Assembly (NCBI GenBank): GCA_001662425.1
Contig: BDDC01002383.1
Span: 1-13,442, forward strand
Direction: 5' to 3'
DNA length: 13,442 bases
Source: Chlamydomonas sphaeroides
Taxonomy: Eukaryota; Chlorophyta; Chlorophyceae; Chlamydomonadales; Chlamydomonadaceae
Numbering within the stretch: position 1 is the stretch's first letter; each line of letters starts with the position of its first letter. Shown piece by piece: positions 9,744 through 13,442 of the stretch. The notes beneath the pieces are model-generated. The model worked only from the letters and a program-made list of their open reading frames with translations, did no database searches and was not told where the DNA came from. A program made the position numbers and the translations under genes.

Positions 9744-12689
9744 CGCGCCCAATGCTGGCGCGCCCGCTGGCCGTGAACCAGCGACGTGAGCTCCCCATGC
9801 TCCACCCACTGCCCACCATCCACTGGCTGAGAGTAGGGTGCCGCGCTGCAGTGCCTGGTGGGTCCACCTCCGCAGCTGGGCCCGCGGGCGAAGGCGCGGC
9901 CTCTGCGTGCACTGCCGCCACGTGGTACTGGGTGGGGCCAGCCGGGGCCTGGCCTGGCGCGGGCCAGACCAGCTCCGGCTTTCCCCCCTCATGCAGCCGC
10001 GGCTCCCCGGCTAGATCGCCCAGCGGGCTGCGGAGGGCGGCCGGGGCGGAGGGGCCAGGTGTGCGGAACGATGGGTCGTGCGGCCGCAAGGCGAGTTACG
10101 GCATGAGGGCACAGCAGCTCGCGATCCCCCGAGCGGGGCATTTCAGGATTTCCGGCCCCCTGTGCCCTGCCCTGGCCCCTGCGCCCGATCCCCCACGCAC
10201 TACCCTGCCGGCGCTCGCCTGTGGAAGTTGAGCCAGTAGGCGGCGCTGCCCGCCAGCAGGCCCAGCCCGTAGCCTGCGTTGATGTCGGCGGGGGCGTGCC
10301 GGTAGTCGGTCAGGCGGGTCACCTGCGGGGGCAGAGAGGCAGGGGCAGGGCAGCAAGGGGTTTTGGCTGTGGGTGATGCGAGGGTGTCAGCCGCAGAAGC
10401 CACACAGCAGCGCCCGCCCGCCACGCCCGCCACGCCCGCCACGCCCGCCACGCCCGCCACGCCCGCCACGCCCGCCACGCCCCGCCACGCCCCCGCACCG
10501 CAATAAATGCCGCCAGCGCCAGTGGCGACAGGCACAGCAGCGCCAGCGCGAACGATGCCTGCGGGCGGGCCATGGGCCGGCGGCTAGCTGAGAAGCCGGC
10601 GTTGCGTTACGCAGGGATCACAGAATGGGCCCGAGCGGCCTCCCCCGTGAACCCTCTGCCCCCCCTGCCTCCCAACTGAGGTGCGGACGGGCCTCACCGG
10701 CCTGCGCCCCTTGGGCGCCAGCAGCCGCAGCGCCCCCACCAGGAACCAGGACACCAGCGCAGCGCTGGTGGCGCTGAAGCCCGCGTGACCGCTGGGGGCG
10801 AGGGACGACAGCGGCGGGGCATGGAAGGGCATCGAAACGTGTGGTGAATCCGCTGTGACTGCAACGGTGCGGCCGCTATCCTATCGCCCGAGGGTCCGGC
10901 AGGAGTATCATGCGCATGCATGCCCGTATCCAGGCTGCAAGAGCGGTGTTGGAAGGCTCCCTCGCAGCTTGGCTCCTCTGGCCGCATGCCGCCAACCGGC
11001 CCTACCTCTCCCTTCCCTCCCCCCTACCCCCCACCCAACGCCCCCCCCCCTTCCCCCGGCACCTGGGGTACGCCTCCCGCCCGTCGTCCACCACCCGCGG
11101 GTCGGCCGTGGCCAGCCGGGAGAACCTGGGCACACGGCCGGAAGGTCGACGAGGGGCCAGCTTGGCGGATGAACGCTACACACCCGCAACAGGACAACGC
11201 GCGGGCGGATGGGTGACTGATGCGCGCTGTGCGGCTCTAGGCGGACTTACCGCCCCGACCCTCAGCCCTGGCTCCCTCTCCCGGCCCTTGCGCTCACCAA
11301 TCGGGCCGCAGCACCCCCGACAGGTTGATGAAGTGCTTGAGCAGCGCGAACATGGCGAGGGCCTGGCAACAGAGGGAGGTGGGGGCCAGGGCAGGGCAGG
11401 CGGGCGGCAGGGTGACAGGGAGGCGTGTCGTGGCAGGGAGGCGTGTGGTGGCGCGGGGCTGGCCACAAGCGATGCGCTTGGCTGCGGTGCGCGGGCTGGC
11501 GGCGGCAGCGGCGGCGGTGGCATCATACCTGGGCCAGGCTGAGCAGGCCGTGATGCCTGCAGACGGGAGCGGGCAGCGGGGACGGAGGTCGGGGAGGCAG
11601 CAGCAGCGTCTGCGGGGCGGCGCCCTGAGCGCTGCCGCAGGTGGCCTCGTGGCCCTCCGCCGTCCCTCAGCCGCCGCCACAGGATGCTGCCCCACTCACA
11701 GGAGCACCCCGCGCCGGCTCAAGGCCGCCGCGAGGGCAAAGGCGAGCGCCGGGCCCAGCACTGTGAGCAGGAAGAGCGCCCACGCGGGCACCGAGTCGGA
11801 GGTGCGGTAGGGGTAGCTGGGGGTAGGGTGCAGGATGGCAGGTGAAGGGTATAGAAAGGGCCAGCAGCTGCCCAGGCCGCACCCAGCTGCCCAGGCTCGC
11901 TACACTGCGCACTCTACCCCGGCAATGGCTACCCGCACCTGAGGGAGGGGTCGCCCGGCGTGGCGTAGCGGTTGATTGGCCGGACCGCCTGTGAGACGCC
12001 GGAGGGCAGGGCGGGGCCGTCAGGGTGGCGCAGTGCTGTAGCAGGCCGGCCGGGGGCTGCCGTTGGCCGGGGACGGCCAGGGATGTTTGTGGAATAACAA
12101 TGACTGGGGATGCACCTGACGGCCAGGGCTGCATTGGGACCGCTGCTGCGGCCACCGTCCCCAATGTGAGCCTCAGCCGAGCGCCCTTGCCCCCTTCAAA
12201 CCCGCCCAGACTTCACGCTTCCCATTGCCCTTTTGCCTCCACCCCTCACTACCACCCCGCCCACGTCTCACCCTCAGCGGCACCAGGAAGGCCACCGCCA
12301 GCAGCCCCAGCGCCAGCAGCCAGTCCGCCAGATAGGAGAGCAGGGAGGCGCGCGCCAGGGAGAAGCGCCGCAGCCGCCAGGCGCCCACGCGGCCGTCCGC
12401 TGGGCTCACCCACGGCGCCAGCGCCGGGTGCGATGGCCCTACGTGGCAGCCAGTGCTGAGGTTGAGCCGTCGTGCGCAGCTGGCCCCCATCAGCCCATCG
12501 CCTGTCTGCGCTGGTCGGGCGGACAGCGAGCGGCGCTCCGCAGCAGCAGCTGCGCGTCGCGGCGGGGCGCCCGGCAGGGCCCGGCGCACCTGCGGGTAGG
12601 TCGGTGAAGGCGGCCCCGCCGTGGCCCTCCTCCAGGTCCACCGCTTCGACGGGATATGAGCGAAGGGAGTTTGGGGCTGGTGCGGCCAT
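9739..12689 (-). CDS. PAP2-family lipid phosphate phosphatase, 11 exons
   Basis: Integral membrane enzyme of the phosphatidic acid phosphatase type 2 family, which removes phosphate from phosphatidate, diacylglycerol pyrophosphate or lysophosphatidate. Exons: 12689-12590, 12399-12272, 11988-11939, 11816-11700, 11556-11529, 11362-11298, 11125-11063, 10791-10698, 10558-10499, 10322-10204, 10027-9739; all phases join to 370 residues. About six hydrophobic helices. Motif 1 is GVLRPDW (Arg160-Pro161), motif 2 PSGHAGFS (His186, serine codon split by an intron), motif 3 TRLTDYRHAPAD (Arg238, His244, Asp248), all in family order. DPSLSYPY and LLHHGLLSL are also typical of eukaryotic lipid phosphate phosphatases. 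The usual motif 1 lysine, seven residues before the Arg, is Ile153; Lys150 lies three residues earlier. Start: first ATG after an in-frame TGA three codons upstream. The last intron and the 95-residue Pro/Ala-rich tail are uncertain. Confidence 0.88.
10415..10487. repeat. 9-bp minisatellite in phosphatase intron 9
   Basis: Seven perfect head-to-tail copies of CGCCCGCCA (10415-10477) and an eighth with one extra C (10478-10487). It lies wholly within the 176-base intron between exons 9 and 10. Because nine is divisible by three, an unspliced read in the host frame gives Trp-Arg-Ala repeats until a TGA at 10319-10321. Confidence 0.92.
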
Positions 12690-13139
12690 AGCGGCTCACA
12701 GTGACCCGAGGGTCCGGCGCTTTGTCAGTGGCTGTCGGGGCACAATGGCTATACTAGCATGCGCAACTTTCCTGAAGGCAACTATGATGTCGCTAGGGGC
12801 AAGCCGTTGCCTCGAAACGCGCACTCACTGCTTCATCGGCCGGAAGTTAGCGAGTGGTACTAGTCGTTTGCTTCGCACTTAACCTCAGCTTAACCTGCCT
12901 GCATGTTGACCGCAGCGAGCGCAAGCTCAGCGCCTGAACATTGCTCGCCATCAGCTCAGCTCGCCATCGCTGCACCTCTTGCACAACACCAGCCCGGCGC
13001 CTAGGACGGAGGGCAGCCACGGTGTTGCAAGAGTCGGATTTGAGAGACCAGGCGCACGGCACGAGTCGCTGCGCGATCTCTGTGGAGGCGCCCGCCTTGG
13101 GGAGGGTGCGCCGGGGAACTGCAGCCGGCACAGCCCGGC
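12690..13139. promoter_or_regulatory. Divergent promoter region
   Basis: About 450 bases lie between the start codons of two genes transcribed away from each other: the phosphatase to the left and the cysteine-containing gene to the right. The stretch is less GC-rich than its flanks, especially 12720-12970, and holds two short direct-repeat pairs. I see no TATA box and no credible gene; short ORFs here lack any recognisable motif. Confidence 0.55.
12879..12968. repeat. Short direct-repeat pairs in the divergent promoter
   Basis: TTAACCT occurs at 12879-12885 and 12890-12896, start to start 11 bases, about one helical turn. GCTCGCCATC occurs at 12943-12952 and 12959-12968, start to start 16 bases. 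Paired spacing in a shared promoter suggests protein-binding sites, but this is only a pattern. Confidence 0.4.
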
Positions 13140-13442
13140 ATGGCGGAGGGGGACCAGGGCAAGGACAAGGACTGTGCCTGGTGCAAGCTTTATGAGCAGA
13201 AGCTGTGCAGGGAGCAGTATGAGGTGAGGCATCCCCCGGGGCGGGCGGGGCACGAGGGAAGGATTGCACAGGGGGCGGGCGGGGCCACGACCGCAGGCAC
13301 GGCGGCGGCCGTGTGGCCACAGGCTGGGCCCACGCCGGCCGGACGTGGGTCACGTGGGCCAGCAGCGGAGCGCACCTCGCCTGCCCCCCCCCCTGGCCTC
13401 GCCTGCCCCCCTGGCCTCGCCTGCCCCCCTGGCCTCGCCTGC
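13140..13442 (+). CDS. Start of an unrecognised plus-strand gene, first exon Cys-containing (partial)
   Basis: The ATG at 13140 is the only one in its frame after a TGA at 13041-13043 and has a good context (GGCATGG). It opens 28 codons, MAEGDQGKDKDCAWCKLYEQ and then KLCREQYE, charged and with a C-x2-C-x7-C pattern. At 13224 comes a strong donor, GAG then GTGAGG, so the first exon is probably 13140-13223. The frame also stays open to the window end, so an unspliced read cannot be excluded, but the sequence after the donor is repetitive and intron-like. The cysteine spacing suggests a metal site or disulfide-bonded helices; I do not recognise the family from so short a piece. Confidence 0.5.
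   Translation, partial: MAEGDQGKDKDCAWCKLYEQKLCREQYEVRHPPGRAGHEGRIAQGAGGATTAGTAAAVWPQAGPTPAGRGSRGPAAERTSPAPPPGLACPPGLACPPGLAC
13375..13442. repeat. 18-bp tandem repeat at the right edge
   Basis: The unit CCTCGCCTGCCCCCCTGG is perfect at 13397-13414 and 13415-13432. A first copy with four extra Cs is at 13375-13396, and a partial copy runs off the window at 13433-13442. It is probably intronic. The true copy number is unknown because the window ends inside it. Confidence 0.9.

Noticed and set aside
10415..10487. CRISPR-like array
   Set aside because: Nine-base units with no spacers; a simple minisatellite in a eukaryotic intron.
10319..10573. Trp-Arg-Ala repeat protein read through the minisatellite
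   Set aside because: Donor and acceptor flank the repeat in phase and join conserved phosphatase blocks; the repeat is intronic.

Overview
The window reads as nuclear DNA of a green alga (chlorophyte). It is very GC-rich, the genes are broken by many short GC-rich introns with GTG-type donors, TGTAA motifs sit where polyadenylation signals would be expected, and the proteins carry Ala/Gly/Pro-rich spacers. There are no bacterial operons, ribosome binding sites or mobile elements. I cannot name the species. All gene models below were built by hand from conserved protein motifs and splice-phase bookkeeping.

Layout, left to right. 1-765 is non-coding: probably the 3' end of an unseen plus-strand gene (to about 270), then the 3' flank of the first minus-strand gene. 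766-9419 (minus) is a complete 19-exon gene for a site-1 protease (S1P / MBTPS1 / SKI-1-like subtilase), a Golgi-type membrane-anchored serine protease of 1462 residues in this model. 9447-9738 is a short intergenic segment with a lower-GC core. 9739-12689 (minus) is an 11-exon gene for a six-helix PAP2-family lipid phosphate phosphatase of 370 residues. 12690-13139 is a divergent promoter region. At 13140 a plus-strand gene begins; only a 28-codon cysteine-containing first exon and the following sequence are visible.

The two complete genes are head-to-tail on the minus strand. S1P is the luminal protease of regulated intramembrane proteolysis (SREBP/ATF6 in animals, membrane bZIP factors in plants). 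The phosphatase dephosphorylates lipids such as phosphatidate. Both act in endomembranes, but nothing in the sequence shows a functional link.

Points worth a second look: an unusually long low-complexity linker between the S1P prodomain and protease domain, which still ends in an RRLH motif where animal S1P has its maturation site; a GC-AG intron inside the catalytic domain; a phosphatase motif 1 in which the usual lysine is displaced; and doubt about the phosphatase C-terminus. I found no sign of a novel defence, mobile or biosynthetic system; this looks like an ordinary gene-dense eukaryotic locus.
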